Positions 22,367 through 31,109 are shown, numbered from the stretch's first letter. The stretch: 64,000 bases of DNA from an uncultured Candidatus Saccharibacteria bacterium (GCA_947166125.1 CAMVCW010000001.1:62001-126000), one strand, 5' to 3'. Notes: generated by a model from the sequence alone, not told the origin. Translations and numbers: made by a program.

Positions 22367-24592
22367 ATGTCGGCTGATGAATTATTAAAGTCGAGCGAAA
22401 GGTCTGCACTGAATAATAATCAGTTTGTTTCGCGTGTAAGCGGAAAAAAATCTAATACTAAATCCGCAAAGAAACTTAAGTCTTTAGGCGCGGTGGGATT
22501 TATTGTAGCTATGGCTATAATAGCGTTGGTGCTTTTAGGCTCGGGGAATATTTTGCCAGCGGCAGTACAAGAGCGCATGATTGAAGCTACAGATGTACAG
22601 TGTGCAGATATGGTAATGAGTAAAAATATTGCCATACAACAAGCCCTGACGGAGGGGGAATTACCCGACGATACTACAAAGATACTTAATGAAAAGGGTA
22701 TCCAAGTAGGATACGTTAATGAGGGTGGGGAATTCGTAGAAAACAACAAGGCTAGTGTAAGCTTAGTGCTCAAGAAAGGTAATGAAATTATTGAGGTAAA
22801 AGATTACGTAGATAAAGTTACCAACGATGCATCGCTATATAATAATATAAATGACGCCACTTATGGTTGTGCGGCATACTACTACGATGAATCCGCCAAT
22901 GAAGTTTTTGAAAACCTAGGAACCAAGCGAAACAATTTTACTAGTGATTCAGATTTTGATGAAGTGGTAGACTCGCTAATGGGTGAAGGTAGTAACATAG
23001 ACGTAAACACAGTTTCTTTAGTGGAAAAAGAACAAACAAACCAAGAAACTGGCGCAACGGAAACGTACTACGAGTATGAGAAAAACGGAGCAGCTGCAAA
23101 ATCTGGATCTGAAGCGGCAGATTTCATTAATACAGTTGGTGCTAAAAACTACGCAGCAAACGCCAATGCTGCAACCCTAAATTCAGCCGACAGTTTAAAG
23201 GCGGCAGATACAGTATCTAAAGAACAGCGAGATGGGCTACTTTTTTCATTATTTATGGAAAATGTGAGCAAAATGAAAGCGGGCGACGGTAATGAAGCCA
23301 AAGTTAATGAAATGATGAATTTCCTATACGATAAATCTGAAACCGAAGTGGTAGATGTGAAAACTGGCGAGGTGGTAAAGGTGACGGGTTCAGCTATGGA
23401 AGCGCCTAGTTTATATGCGATGCTTTCTGGCGAGAAAGTTAATTTGAATGAAGCGGGGAACTATTCTGCGGACAGAATTCTGAAAACTGTAGAAAATCGC
23501 CTAGGTGATAACAATGCCACGATTAATGAAACCGTAACATCATCTACTAATCAAGCTAAAGGCTCTATAGGTAGATTAATTAGTGATGGGGTAGAGGCGG
23601 CATCCAACGCAATACTTTCAATAGTTGAACCTACGGTTTCTAGATCTTTGGTAGATAATTCGTTCGACAACACCAAGGGTGTTGCTGCAGGTGAAGCACT
23701 GGCAAACGGGGCGGTGGTAGTAGAAAGAGAATTAGCTAAGGGTAGTGGCGCAACAACTGGAGACGGCGAAGCTGTAAAACAATTTGGGCGACTATACTCT
23801 AAAATTGCGGCATTAAATGCGGAAGCGGATAGACTTAGTCGTAGTCCATTTGATATCACGTCCAAGAATACGTTTTTAGGATCTATTGTATATAATTTTG
23901 CAATGGCAGGCGCGAAATTTTCTGGCGTGTTTTCTGGAATAAAAACTTTTTCCAGCGCGGCGAGTTCAGCGGTGATGGCGATTTTGCCAACCTCGTTTGC
24001 GGATGATACGGATGGATACTTGGCAACCTTTGGAGATTGTGAAACTTTGGCCACAATCGGGGCGGTAGGAACAGCACAATGTTCTGCAATTGCTACATTT
24101 GATACTTCTACGCTAAATGATCCTTTTAATGATGCTGGGTTTGTTGATTTCATAAATAATAATACCACACTGGATTCTAGTGGGGTGAGAAAAATCAATG
24201 AAGGATCTGACCTGGCGGATTTTATACTGTATAATAACAAACGCGAAACACCGGCTGGGCTGATGGATGGCGGAATACTAGATTCTATAAGTAATGAGTC
24301 TAGCTCTATACCTTTTGTGTCTGATATTGCAGCAATGATAGAAATGTTTGTGGGGGCTTCCGAGCAAGATAAAAGATTTGCCAGTGGGGAAGCATTTGTA
24401 AACTCTAGCGACAACCCAGATTGGCAAACTTATAAGTATGCGCAAAGGTATGTGTCACTAGCGCGAGCTACGGCGGCATTAAAACAATATTCTAGCGATG
24501 AAACTGCATATAATAATATAAAGTTCTTTGAGGGAAGCGAAAATCCGGTGGTGGCGTTTATTGAGGGCCATAATACTGTAGCGAATAAATAA
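22367..24592 (+). CDS. Large membrane-anchored exported protein of unknown function
   Basis: 741 residues. A basic cytoplasmic N-terminus (about 1-37) is followed by one membrane helix (about 38-60, GAVGFIVAMAIIALVLLG), and the rest is predicted outside. The exported part is rich in Ala, Asn, Ser and Asp with few cysteines and mixed helix; no known domain is recognised. Size, single anchor and composition resemble the large envelope proteins that accompany type IV secretion genes in Patescibacteria, but that link is inference. It is a single-gene unit with a leaderless promoter, followed by a palindromic element and the second FISUMP gene. Confidence 0.72.
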   Translation: MSADELLKSSERSALNNNQFVSRVSGKKSNTKSAKKLKSLGAVGFIVAMAIIALVLLGSGNILPAAVQERMIEATDVQCADMVMSKNIAIQQALTEGELPDDTTKILNEKGIQVGYVNEGGEFVENNKASVSLVLKKGNEIIEVKDYVDKVTNDASLYNNINDATYGCAAYYYDESANEVFENLGTKRNNFTSDSDFDEVVDSLMGEGSNIDVNTVSLVEKEQTNQETGATETYYEYEKNGAAAKSGSEAADFINTVGAKNYAANANAATLNSADSLKAADTVSKEQRDGLLFSLFMENVSKMKAGDGNEAKVNEMMNFLYDKSETEVVDVKTGEVVKVTGSAMEAPSLYAMLSGEKVNLNEAGNYSADRILKTVENRLGDNNATINETVTSSTNQAKGSIGRLISDGVEAASNAILSIVEPTVSRSLVDNSFDNTKGVAAGEALANGAVVVERELAKGSGATTGDGEAVKQFGRLYSKIAALNAEADRLSRSPFDITSKNTFLGSIVYNFAMAGAKFSGVFSGIKTFSSAASSAVMAILPTSFADDTDGYLATFGDCETLATIGAVGTAQCSAIATFDTSTLNDPFNDAGFVDFINNNTTLDSSGVRKINEGSDLADFILYNNKRETPAGLMDGGILDSISNESSSIPFVSDIAAMIEMFVGASEQDKRFASGEAFVNSSDNPDWQTYKYAQRYVSLARATAALKQYSSDETAYNNIKFFEGSENPVVAFIEGHNTVANK

Positions 24593-24609
24593 ATTCATAT
24601 TGTAGCTTT

Positions 24610-24740
24610 TATAATTCATTAATATCTCGGAAGCTTCGCAATGTGATAATAGATTTTATCACATTGCTTCGCCCCTTCGGCGGCAAGAATCTGCCTTTGG
24701 CGGATTTTGCCTTTATGTTCCTCGATATTAATGAATTATA
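24610..24740. repeat. 131-bp palindromic element between genes
   Basis: Perfect 17-bp inverted ends TATAATTCATTAATATC (24610-24626) and GATATTAATGAATTATA (24724-24740). Inside is the hairpin GCAATGTGATAA/TTATCACATTGC, then GCC/GGC-rich short palindromes. It sits in the 413-bp gap before the second FISUMP gene, just upstream of that gene's promoter. It has no coding capacity. Confidence 0.7.
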
Positions 24741-24783
24741 AATATTCAATATTAAGGTGGTTTTGTTTTTGGTGAAATAATGA

Positions 24784-24789
24784 TACAAT
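24784..24789 (+). promoter_or_regulatory. -10 element of FISUMP gene 2
   Basis: GATACAAT. The predicted start of transcription coincides with the first bases of helix P1 (24793), as in copy 1. Confidence 0.5.
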
Positions 24790-25005
24790 TAAGGTGCAGT
24801 ATTTCAATTGTTTTATAACAAAGCAATTTTTAATTTAAGTTTAGTTACGTGATAACAATGGCGCCGTAAGGTTTCAAAGTCGCGTAACTTGCTTTGGTTA
24901 AACGATTGAGATACTGCACCCCTTGCGGTGCCATTTTTGTATAACTACCCCGTTTACATAAAATGGCATCACAAAGACCAGACAACTAAACAGGGTAATA
25001 CATAT
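24790..25005 (+). promoter_or_regulatory. Structured 5' leader with predicted pseudoknot (copy 2)
   Basis: An 18-bp helix P1 joins 24793-24810 to 24903-24920 (all paired, two G-U). Inside lie P2 (24820-24826 with 24889-24895) and P3, AGTTACG/CGTAACT (24843-24849 with 24883-24889). The P3 loop carries strand a, AAUGGCGCCGUAAGG (24857-24871), complementary over 15 positions to a' (24921-24935), which directly follows P1. P4, CCCCGTTTA with TAAACAGGG, has a third related strand AUGGCAUCACA in its loop, and its 3' arm overlaps the Shine-Dalgarno AGGG. P1 and P3 share length and position with copy 1 but not sequence, i.e. covariation; strands a and a' are conserved in sequence. Confidence 0.72.
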
Positions 25006-26601
25006 ATGATCCATAGTGATAAAACAAATAATTACGCGGAATTCTTTTATAAAACTTTCCGCAACATTCTTCTAGTTTCGGCCCCACTCACTATCATTTC
25101 CGCCTTAATCTTATCATTACCCCACAGCTCTGCCTACAGCTCCAGCACAGACAGCGTAGCCTTGACTCTGCCATCTGCTTGTAGCATTAGCGCTAGTGTA
25201 GTCACACCACATACCATTACTCTAGTTAATGGGCAAAAACAAGATGACATAGGTAATACCAAGATTAATGCTTATTGTAATGATAATAATGGTTATTTTA
25301 TCTATGCTATAGGTAGTAGTAATGATATAGCTGGTAATACAGACTTAATTAGTAGCGTTAATGACAATTATAATATCCATACTGGTATTTATCCTACTAC
25401 ACTTACTACTTCCACTCCTTCTTCTTGGGCTATGAAGTTAAGTAGTAATAATGGTACTTATGCTCCTACTATAACTCCAAGCTACGCCAACTATACTACA
25501 ATTCCTAGTGCCGATACCATAGTAGCCTATAGAACATCTGGTACTGGCATGGATATTAATACAGATTTAACCGGTTCCTACTTTAATACTACTTACCAAA
25601 TCTATGCTAACCCTATCCAGCCAGCAGGAACCTATCTAGGTAAAGTTAAATATACTATGACGCATCCGTATGATGCAACACAGCTGACTACCATAGAAGA
25701 AGCTTATGATATTGCCGGGAAAGATAAAGTAACCATTACAGACCCCACTACTGGAGAAACTATTGGTAGCTATTATTCAATGCAAGATATGAGCGATAGA
25801 ATATGCAATCTAGTTAACTATTACGAAACAGAAGAACAATTAGTGGATGTTAGAGACGACAAAATTTACTACGTCTCTAAGCTAACTGATGGACATTGTT
25901 GGATGACGCAGAACCTGGACTTAGACCTAGACCCAGCTAAACCATTAACTTCAAATGATACGGACCTTACAGACCATTCACTTACTGGAGCCTATGTAGA
26001 TGATTATAGCTATGATATGAATACTGGCATTACCACCTGGACACCAGAAAGAAAAACTATAGACTTTCAAAATACTGCAGTAAATGGCTGGGCTAGCGAT
26101 AATAACAATCCATATTCTGCCAGTAAAACCGATAATACTAAAACTGGCCATACGTCGCTTGGCAATTATTATAACTGGCCTGTGGCCATAGCTAGTAATA
26201 ATTCTTCTTCGCTGATACAAGATACATTAAATAATACAGCAAATAACCCTAAGAACTCTATTTGTCCTAAAGGTTGGAGATTACCTATCATATCTAGTGA
26301 GCCCGAAACATTATCTGGCTCCACTAATGAATTTGCGAGATTAAACTACTTATACAATAACAATTCAGGTGTCTCTGATGCAAATTTAATTATTGCTCCA
26401 TTGTGGTTTACGCGCTCAGGCTCAATAGATGGTAACGGGAATTTAGTTAACTATAATACCAATAGTAACTGTTGGTCTAGTACTGTTGTTAGGGATACTT
26501 CTGCCTATTACGCACTATTTAGTGAGTATTATGTTAATATGATTGGAGGAAAGAACATTTCAAGGTATTATGGTAGATCAGTGCGGTGTGTGGCGAGGTA
26601 G
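25006..26601 (+). CDS. FISUMP-domain surface protein (paralogue 2)
   Basis: 531 residues from MIHSDKTNNYAEFFYKTFRN, the same length as paralogue 1. It has a single N-terminal membrane or signal segment (about 20-42) and an exported Thr/Ser/Asn-rich region (CNDNNGYFIYAIGSSNDI matches paralogue 1). The C-terminal FISUMP domain contains DGHCWMTQNLDLDLD, ICPKGWRLPI, CWSSTV and SVRCVAR. The longer ORF from 24928 would run through the structured leader, so the ATG at 25006 is chosen. It has a weak AGGG Shine-Dalgarno that helix P4 can hide. Shared leader and domains suggest coordinated or alternative expression of the two surface proteins. Confidence 0.78.
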   Translation: MIHSDKTNNYAEFFYKTFRNILLVSAPLTIISALILSLPHSSAYSSSTDSVALTLPSACSISASVVTPHTITLVNGQKQDDIGNTKINAYCNDNNGYFIYAIGSSNDIAGNTDLISSVNDNYNIHTGIYPTTLTTSTPSSWAMKLSSNNGTYAPTITPSYANYTTIPSADTIVAYRTSGTGMDINTDLTGSYFNTTYQIYANPIQPAGTYLGKVKYTMTHPYDATQLTTIEEAYDIAGKDKVTITDPTTGETIGSYYSMQDMSDRICNLVNYYETEEQLVDVRDDKIYYVSKLTDGHCWMTQNLDLDLDPAKPLTSNDTDLTDHSLTGAYVDDYSYDMNTGITTWTPERKTIDFQNTAVNGWASDNNNPYSASKTDNTKTGHTSLGNYYNWPVAIASNNSSSLIQDTLNNTANNPKNSICPKGWRLPIISSEPETLSGSTNEFARLNYLYNNNSGVSDANLIIAPLWFTRSGSIDGNGNLVNYNTNSNCWSSTVVRDTSAYYALFSEYYVNMIGGKNISRYYGRSVRCVAR

Positions 26602-26612
26602 AATATCAAAAG

Positions 26613-27617
26613 TTATTTACCTTTAATATCTTCCACACTAGTGATGATTACTTGATTGTGTTTGAAATTTTTGACGAGACATTTGCGGCGGGATTCGTCG
26701 AGTTCGGAAAAAACATCGTCTAGTAAAATGATAGGTTTTTTGGAAAGTTTTTGATAAACCAAGTCTGCTTCTATGAATTTAAGAGCTAAAATAATAGAAC
26801 GAGATTCACCACGCGAGGCGGAGCCATCAGCAGGCTTGCTGTTGAATTTAAAAATATAATCGTCACGGTGGACACCAAAGCTAGTGTGACCAAGGTAGAG
26901 GTCTTTTTGATAATTACTTTCTAAAATATTAAGGTATTGATTATCATTACTACTAGAAACATCGGATTTATAAATAATTTCTATTTCATCATCGTTTTCG
27001 GCGATAGAGCGATAAATGTCAGTAAGGTGAGAATTAATTTCTTGAATAAATTTTTGACGATAAGTGAATAAATCTGTGCCATATTTGGCAAGTAAGATAT
27101 TCCAGGAAAAAATAGCTTCTTTGGTAATATTGTCCGATTTTAGTAATTCATTACGTTGTTTTAAGGATTTTTCGTATTTTAGTAAACTTTCGTTATACTT
27201 TTCGTCGAATTGACTAAAGATACGATCAAAATAATCACGACGGCGACTGGGGGAATGACTAATGAGATTAAGGTCTGACGGTTGAAAGAGAACTACAGGG
27301 TATTTATTCTTTTTGGGTAAGCGGCGGGATTTTTTATCCATAATAAGAAAAGTTTTAGTGGTGCCGTCGTAGGTAGCGGTATAGGTTTCACCATTAGTGT
27401 ATTCTAGTTCAATACGATAATACTCAGTGCCGCGCTTGATGATTTCTGAATCAGTAGCACGAAAACTTTTACCACGAGTAAGGATATAGATAGCTTCGAG
27501 CACGGATGTCTTGCCACTACCGTTTTCGCCAAGAATAAGTGAAGTCTCATCTTGGCAGTCTAGAGAATATTCGGTGTGGTTGCGAAAATTAAATAGTTTA
27601 ATAGATTTGATAATCAT
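26613..27617 (-). CDS. recF: DNA replication and repair protein RecF
   Basis: 334 residues, slightly shorter than the usual 360. A SMC-like ATPase that helps load RecA at gaps. It opens MIIKSIKLFNFRNHTEY. Walker A is GENGSGKTS, the ABC signature region ASRGESRSIILALK, and Walker B PIILLDDVFSELD. The ATG lies 6 nt after the dnaN stop, in the classic dnaA-dnaN-recF order. The C-terminus converges on FISUMP gene 2 with only 11 bp between stops and no clear terminator. Confidence 0.95.
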   Translation of the reverse strand: MIIKSIKLFNFRNHTEYSLDCQDETSLILGENGSGKTSVLEAIYILTRGKSFRATDSEIIKRGTEYYRIELEYTNGETYTATYDGTTKTFLIMDKKSRRLPKKNKYPVVLFQPSDLNLISHSPSRRRDYFDRIFSQFDEKYNESLLKYEKSLKQRNELLKSDNITKEAIFSWNILLAKYGTDLFTYRQKFIQEINSHLTDIYRSIAENDDEIEIIYKSDVSSSNDNQYLNILESNYQKDLYLGHTSFGVHRDDYIFKFNSKPADGSASRGESRSIILALKFIEADLVYQKLSKKPIILLDDVFSELDESRRKCLVKNFKHNQVIITSVEDIKGK

Positions 27618-27623
27618 TGTTAA

Positions 27624-28724
27624 TTATGAGTTGAGTGGCATAATAATGTGAGTATAATTATTGCTCTTTTTATTTTTAAGAATAATGGGTGCGATGTGGT
27701 CGGAAAATTCAAAATCGATTTCTTTCTCCTCTAAGGCATTGAGGGCATCGATAAGAAAACGAGAATTGAGATTTACTCTACCTTCTACTTCTACCTTGGT
27801 TTCTATTTCGGAATCGTTTTCACCGAATTCGTTGGCGATGGATTTTACTGAGAAAATATTTGGAGACTTGGTTTCACAGATAATAGAGCCTCCTACTGAG
27901 CGAGCAAAGAGAGCGGCAAGTTTAGTAACACGAACTAATTCATCGCGACCTAGGGTAACTTTGATATTATTATCTTTAGGGATAAGTTTTTGGTAATCTG
28001 GGAAGCTAGCGTCTATAAGTTTAGAGATAACTTCCACTTCACCAAAACGGAAGCGTACGAGATCTTCGTTGAAGGAGATTTCTACTTCTTCTACTTCATC
28101 ATTGATAGACCTTAAGACTTCCTGAAGGGAAGTAGCAGGAACGATAGCTTTAACTTCGCTTTCTACTTTATCTATTAGTTTTTTCTCCGCTAGACGGTAA
28201 CCATCGGTAGAGGCGATGGCTAGGATATTGTCGTAAGTATTAAAATATACACCAGTGAGAGCTGGGCGGGTAAGATCGTTTGACGCAGCGATAGTGACCT
28301 GACCAACACTATTTTTAAATTCATCTACGCCGATTTTGTATACTACAGCGGAATCTTCGTTGATTTCTGGAAGTTCTGGAAAATCATCCGCCAAAGCACC
28401 ATTAATAGTGGAAGAATATTTACCAGCAGTAATGGTAACCTTGGTGTCTTCGGAAGAAATTTCAATAGTTTCGCCTTTGGGGAGATTAGAAACGAATTCG
28501 GCTAAGAGTTTTGCTGGTACAGTAACCACACCATCTTCAGAACTAGAGACTGGTAAGAAATCTACTACTGCCATATCTAGGTTAGTAGTAACTAAGGATA
28601 CTTTTTTATTATCTACACGGATTAAGACATTATTTAATATAGGTAAAGTAACACGACCAATAGCAATGCGACTTACATTATTCAAAGCTTTACTTAATTT
28701 TTCTTGTGTAACTTTAATTTTCAT
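27624..28724 (-). CDS. dnaN: DNA polymerase III beta subunit (sliding clamp)
   Basis: 366 residues, the standard length for three clamp domains. It opens MKIKVTQEKLSKALNNVSRIA and ends THIIMPLNS; the clamp C-terminus usually reads M-P-M-R-L/I or similar. It forms the dimeric ring that tethers polymerase III. The Shine-Dalgarno AAAGGAC lies 5 nt before the ATG. It follows dnaA after a 264-bp gap rich in DnaA-box-like sequences and is co-oriented with recF. Confidence 0.96.
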   Translation of the reverse strand: MKIKVTQEKLSKALNNVSRIAIGRVTLPILNNVLIRVDNKKVSLVTTNLDMAVVDFLPVSSSEDGVVTVPAKLLAEFVSNLPKGETIEISSEDTKVTITAGKYSSTINGALADDFPELPEINEDSAVVYKIGVDEFKNSVGQVTIAASNDLTRPALTGVYFNTYDNILAIASTDGYRLAEKKLIDKVESEVKAIVPATSLQEVLRSINDEVEEVEISFNEDLVRFRFGEVEVISKLIDASFPDYQKLIPKDNNIKVTLGRDELVRVTKLAALFARSVGGSIICETKSPNIFSVKSIANEFGENDSEIETKVEVEGRVNLNSRFLIDALNALEEKEIDFEFSDHIAPIILKNKKSNNYTHIIMPLNS

Positions 28725-28739
28725 ACAGTCCTTTCTTAT

Positions 28740-28988
28740 GAGTTCTTAACTAATAAAATATTTTGTAGTTGTAATAGTAGGGGTTGTGGAATAGTGGAAA
28801 AGTTGGTTTGGCTTATCTGTTGAATGCTTGTGAAAAAGGTGGTGGGAAAGGTGGGAAAAGTAGGTGTATAAATTTGTTTATCCACTAAAAAATATTGAAT
28901 AAAAAGTTTTACACGAAAATTTGCACGATTTATACACGGAGATTTCCAGATAGTTTTGCACAGGATTTCCACATTTTGAATAAAATTA
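28740..28988. other. dnaA-dnaN intergenic region, candidate part of oriC
   Basis: On the minus strand it contains repeated DnaA-box-like words at short spacing: TGTGGAAAT, TGTGCAAAA, TGTATAAAT, CGTGCAAAT, CGTGTAAAA, then GTGGATAA, next to AT-rich sequence. The only ORF covering it has no ribosome-binding site and low complexity. It could be the unwinding region or a second DnaA cluster of a bipartite origin. Confidence 0.5.
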
Positions 28989-30347
28989 TTAACCATAAAT
29001 CTTCTCCTTGATTTCTTCGATTTGATCGCGGAGGGTGAAATTGAGTTTGAGATCTTTTTCTATCTTTTTGACGCCGTGCATAACGGTGGTGTGATCTTTG
29101 ACACCAACTTCGGCAGCGATTTTATTAGTACTAAGGCTTAATTCTTTAGATAATAAAAACATGGCAACTTGGCGGGCGGTCTTAATGTGGGCAACGCGAG
29201 ATTTACCGCACATTTCTTTAACTGGGAGTTCGTAGTATTTGGCAACCTTTTCTACGATTTGCTTGGCGGAGACGGGGCGAAGTTTGGAAGTTTTATTAAC
29301 ACTAACGGCGCCGTTTTCTATGAGCTCTAGTGGGGTAAGACCACGGACCTCCGACATTAATAATATGGTGGAAAATTCACCTTCGAGATCACGAATATTA
29401 GTATTGACGTTTTCGGCGATATATTCAATGGCTTCGGGTTCGATTTCGGCGCCCATAAGTTCGGCTTTGGCGCGAAGGATGGCGCATTTATCTTCAAATT
29501 TAGGAAGCTGAAGATCGAAAGCGCCAGCCCAAGTGAGGCGAGAAGCTAAGCGCTCATCTACGGATTTAATCTGAGATGGGAGACGATCTGAAGTAACGAT
29601 GATTTGTTTATTAAGCTGGTAGAGGTCATTAAATATATTAAAGAATTCTTCTTGGGATTTTTCCTTGCCGACGATGAATTGGAAATCATCAATAATAAGA
29701 ACATCCAATTTGCGGAACTTGAGATTAAATTCTTTGCCCTTACCTAATTTAACAGCGTCGATAAAATCGGAATAGAAGTGAGAAATGGGGGTGTAGAAGA
29801 TTTTGAGATCTGGGTTTTTCTTGAGGAGCTCGTTACCGATGGCTTGAACAAGGTGGGTTTTGCCGAGACCTGGGCCACCGTAAAGAAAGAAAGGATTGTA
29901 GCGGTCGCCTGGGGAATCGATAATACTGCGCGCTGCAGAAACGGCGAGATCGTTATTGGAGCCAACGACAAAATTATCTAAAGTATATTTATTATTGAGG
30001 CCTGTATTGGTAGGCTGATTTGTGAGTTCGGTTTTAACTTTTTTGATGCGGGATTTTACTACGGTATCTGTAGGTGTGATTTCGCGAGGACGAACTTTAG
30101 GCTTGGTACCAGACTGGACTTCAAAATCTATATTATTAACTGTAATATTGTTATTCTCCAAAGCGGTTTTGATAAGATCTAGATAACGATTACGGAGTTG
30201 TTTGACGTAAAAGGAATTCTTAACGCCAATTTTAATTTCACCATCTTCGGTAGAGAGAAGGGAAGTATCTTGAAACCAGGTCGAGAAATTAGCGGTAGAA
30301 ATTTGTTGTTCAATCTCGGCAAGTGCGTTTTTCCAAACGTCATACAT
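28989..30347 (-). CDS. dnaA: Chromosomal replication initiator DnaA
   Basis: 452 residues with all four domains. The N-terminal helicase-loading domain (about 1-85) is followed by a variable linker. The AAA+ domain has Walker A GGPGLGKTHL, Walker B VLIIDDFQFI and the sensor region SRLTWAGAF. The C-terminal DNA-binding helix-turn-helix contains the DnaA signature near AAEVGVKDHTTVMHG. The ATG is preceded by AAAAGGAGG (about 12 nt away) and by TATAAT upstream, so this gene has a real leader, unlike many here. Divergent from rpmH across the origin. Confidence 0.98.
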   Translation of the reverse strand: MYDVWKNALAEIEQQISTANFSTWFQDTSLLSTEDGEIKIGVKNSFYVKQLRNRYLDLIKTALENNNITVNNIDFEVQSGTKPKVRPREITPTDTVVKSRIKKVKTELTNQPTNTGLNNKYTLDNFVVGSNNDLAVSAARSIIDSPGDRYNPFFLYGGPGLGKTHLVQAIGNELLKKNPDLKIFYTPISHFYSDFIDAVKLGKGKEFNLKFRKLDVLIIDDFQFIVGKEKSQEEFFNIFNDLYQLNKQIIVTSDRLPSQIKSVDERLASRLTWAGAFDLQLPKFEDKCAILRAKAELMGAEIEPEAIEYIAENVNTNIRDLEGEFSTILLMSEVRGLTPLELIENGAVSVNKTSKLRPVSAKQIVEKVAKYYELPVKEMCGKSRVAHIKTARQVAMFLLSKELSLSTNKIAAEVGVKDHTTVMHGVKKIEKDLKLNFTLRDQIEEIKEKIYG

Positions 30348-30360
30348 GTTAGTGGGTGAC

Positions 30361-30545
30361 CTCCTTTTGAGATATTATATCACGAGAAGTGGAGTTTTCC
30401 ACAGGTTTTTAGGGTAGAAAAAATGTGGTGTAATATAATTTTGGTGTAATAGGGGTGGATTTTTCCACAGAGTCTAAATATACTCTAGAGAAGCTGTGGA
30501 AAACTACTTGAAAATTGTGGAAAAATGCGGTATACTATGTAAAGA
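30361..30545. other. dnaA-rpmH intergenic region, candidate oriC
   Basis: Four exact copies of a DnaA-box variant: TTTTCCACA at 30395-30403 and 30461-30469, and its complement TGTGGAAAA at 30495-30503 and 30516-30524. AT-rich DNA lies between. Position between dnaA and rpmH, with genes diverging on both sides, is the classic bacterial origin location. Confidence 0.75.
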
Positions 30546-30576
30546 ATTTGAAATAAATTAAAGTTTAAGGAATAAT

Positions 30577-30714
30577 ATGCCAAAACGAACATATCAGCCA
30601 CACAAAAGGCAGCGCAAGGTAGAACACGGTTTTATGAAGCGTAACGCAACTAAAAATGGTCGCAAGGTGTTGGCGCGCAGGAGACTAAAAGGTCGCGCAC
30701 GGTTAGCTGCTTAA
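30577..30714 (+). CDS. rpmH: Ribosomal protein L34
   Basis: 45 residues, [20 protein letters not shown]... ending GRARLAA, the canonical L34. Highly basic, part of the large ribosomal subunit. The Shine-Dalgarno AAGGA lies 6 nt before the ATG. It opens the conserved rpmH-rnpA-yidC-jag order next to the origin. Confidence 0.97.
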   Translation: MPKRTYQPHKRQRKVEHGFMKRNATKNGRKVLARRRLKGRARLAA

Positions 30715-30738
30715 AAATAAGCCCTAAGGGGCTTATTT
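30715..30738 (+). terminator. Hairpin after rpmH
   Basis: AAATAAGCCC (30715-30724) pairs with GGGCTTATTT (30729-30738). The U-tract is weak, so it may attenuate or stabilise the 3' end. rnpA has its own promoter just after it. Confidence 0.5.
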
Positions 30739-30742
30739 AATA

Positions 30743-30748
30743 TATAAT
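30743..30748 (+). promoter_or_regulatory. -10 element of rnpA
   Basis: TATAAT with a 9-nt spacer to the ATG at 30758; no Shine-Dalgarno is present. Confidence 0.5.
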
Positions 30749-30757
30749 ATTTATATT

Positions 30758-31108
30758 ATGTTGAATAGAAAATATCGGTTTCACTCGCGGGGTGGAGTGA
30801 GGTATGTTTATCAAAAAGGAAAGACGATTCGTAAACCGAAAATGTCTTTGGTTTTTGTGGAGAATACACGGGGTTTTACTAGGATGGGGGTGGTGGTATC
30901 AAAAAAGGTAGAGAAAACAGCAGTAGGGAGAAATAGGATACGACGACGAATCTATGAAGCTTTGAGGCTTAATATGGAAGATATACCTAAAAAAACCGAT
31001 TATATTTTCGTGGTGTATTCAAAAGATTTTCTTAAGATGTCATTTAAAGAAATAGAGAAGATACTGGGAGAGCTAGTAGCGGAAGCTAAGGTGTGCTATA
31101 ATAAATAG
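30758..31108 (+). CDS. rnpA: Ribonuclease P protein component
   Basis: 116 residues. A small basic protein that binds RNase P RNA and helps mature tRNA 5' ends. Visible marks: the N-terminal RKYRFHSRGGVRYVYQKG, the central MGVVVSKKV, and the RNR signature AVGRNRIRRRIYEALR. Conserved position between rpmH and yidC. No Shine-Dalgarno; a leaderless start 9 nt after TATAAT. The RNase P RNA gene is not in this window. Confidence 0.95.
   Translation: MLNRKYRFHSRGGVRYVYQKGKTIRKPKMSLVFVENTRGFTRMGVVVSKKVEKTAVGRNRIRRRIYEALRLNMEDIPKKTDYIFVVYSKDFLKMSFKEIEKILGELVAEAKVCYNK
31097..31102 (+). promoter_or_regulatory. -10 element of yidC inside the rnpA 3' end
   Basis: TATAAT overlaps the last codons of rnpA and lies 7 nt before the yidC ATG at 31110, so yidC can be made from its own leaderless mRNA. 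Confidence 0.5.
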
Positions 31109-31109
31109 A

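Noticed and set aside
23551-24414. 287-codon antisense ORF inside the large exported protein gene
   Set aside because: Its Ser/Ala/Pro-rich text is what the complement of the sense codons gives; the sense gene has a promoter and a natural membrane anchor.
28736-28996. 86-codon ORF between dnaN and dnaA
   Set aside because: It covers the DnaA-box-rich region, overlaps dnaA, and is low in complexity with no ribosome site.
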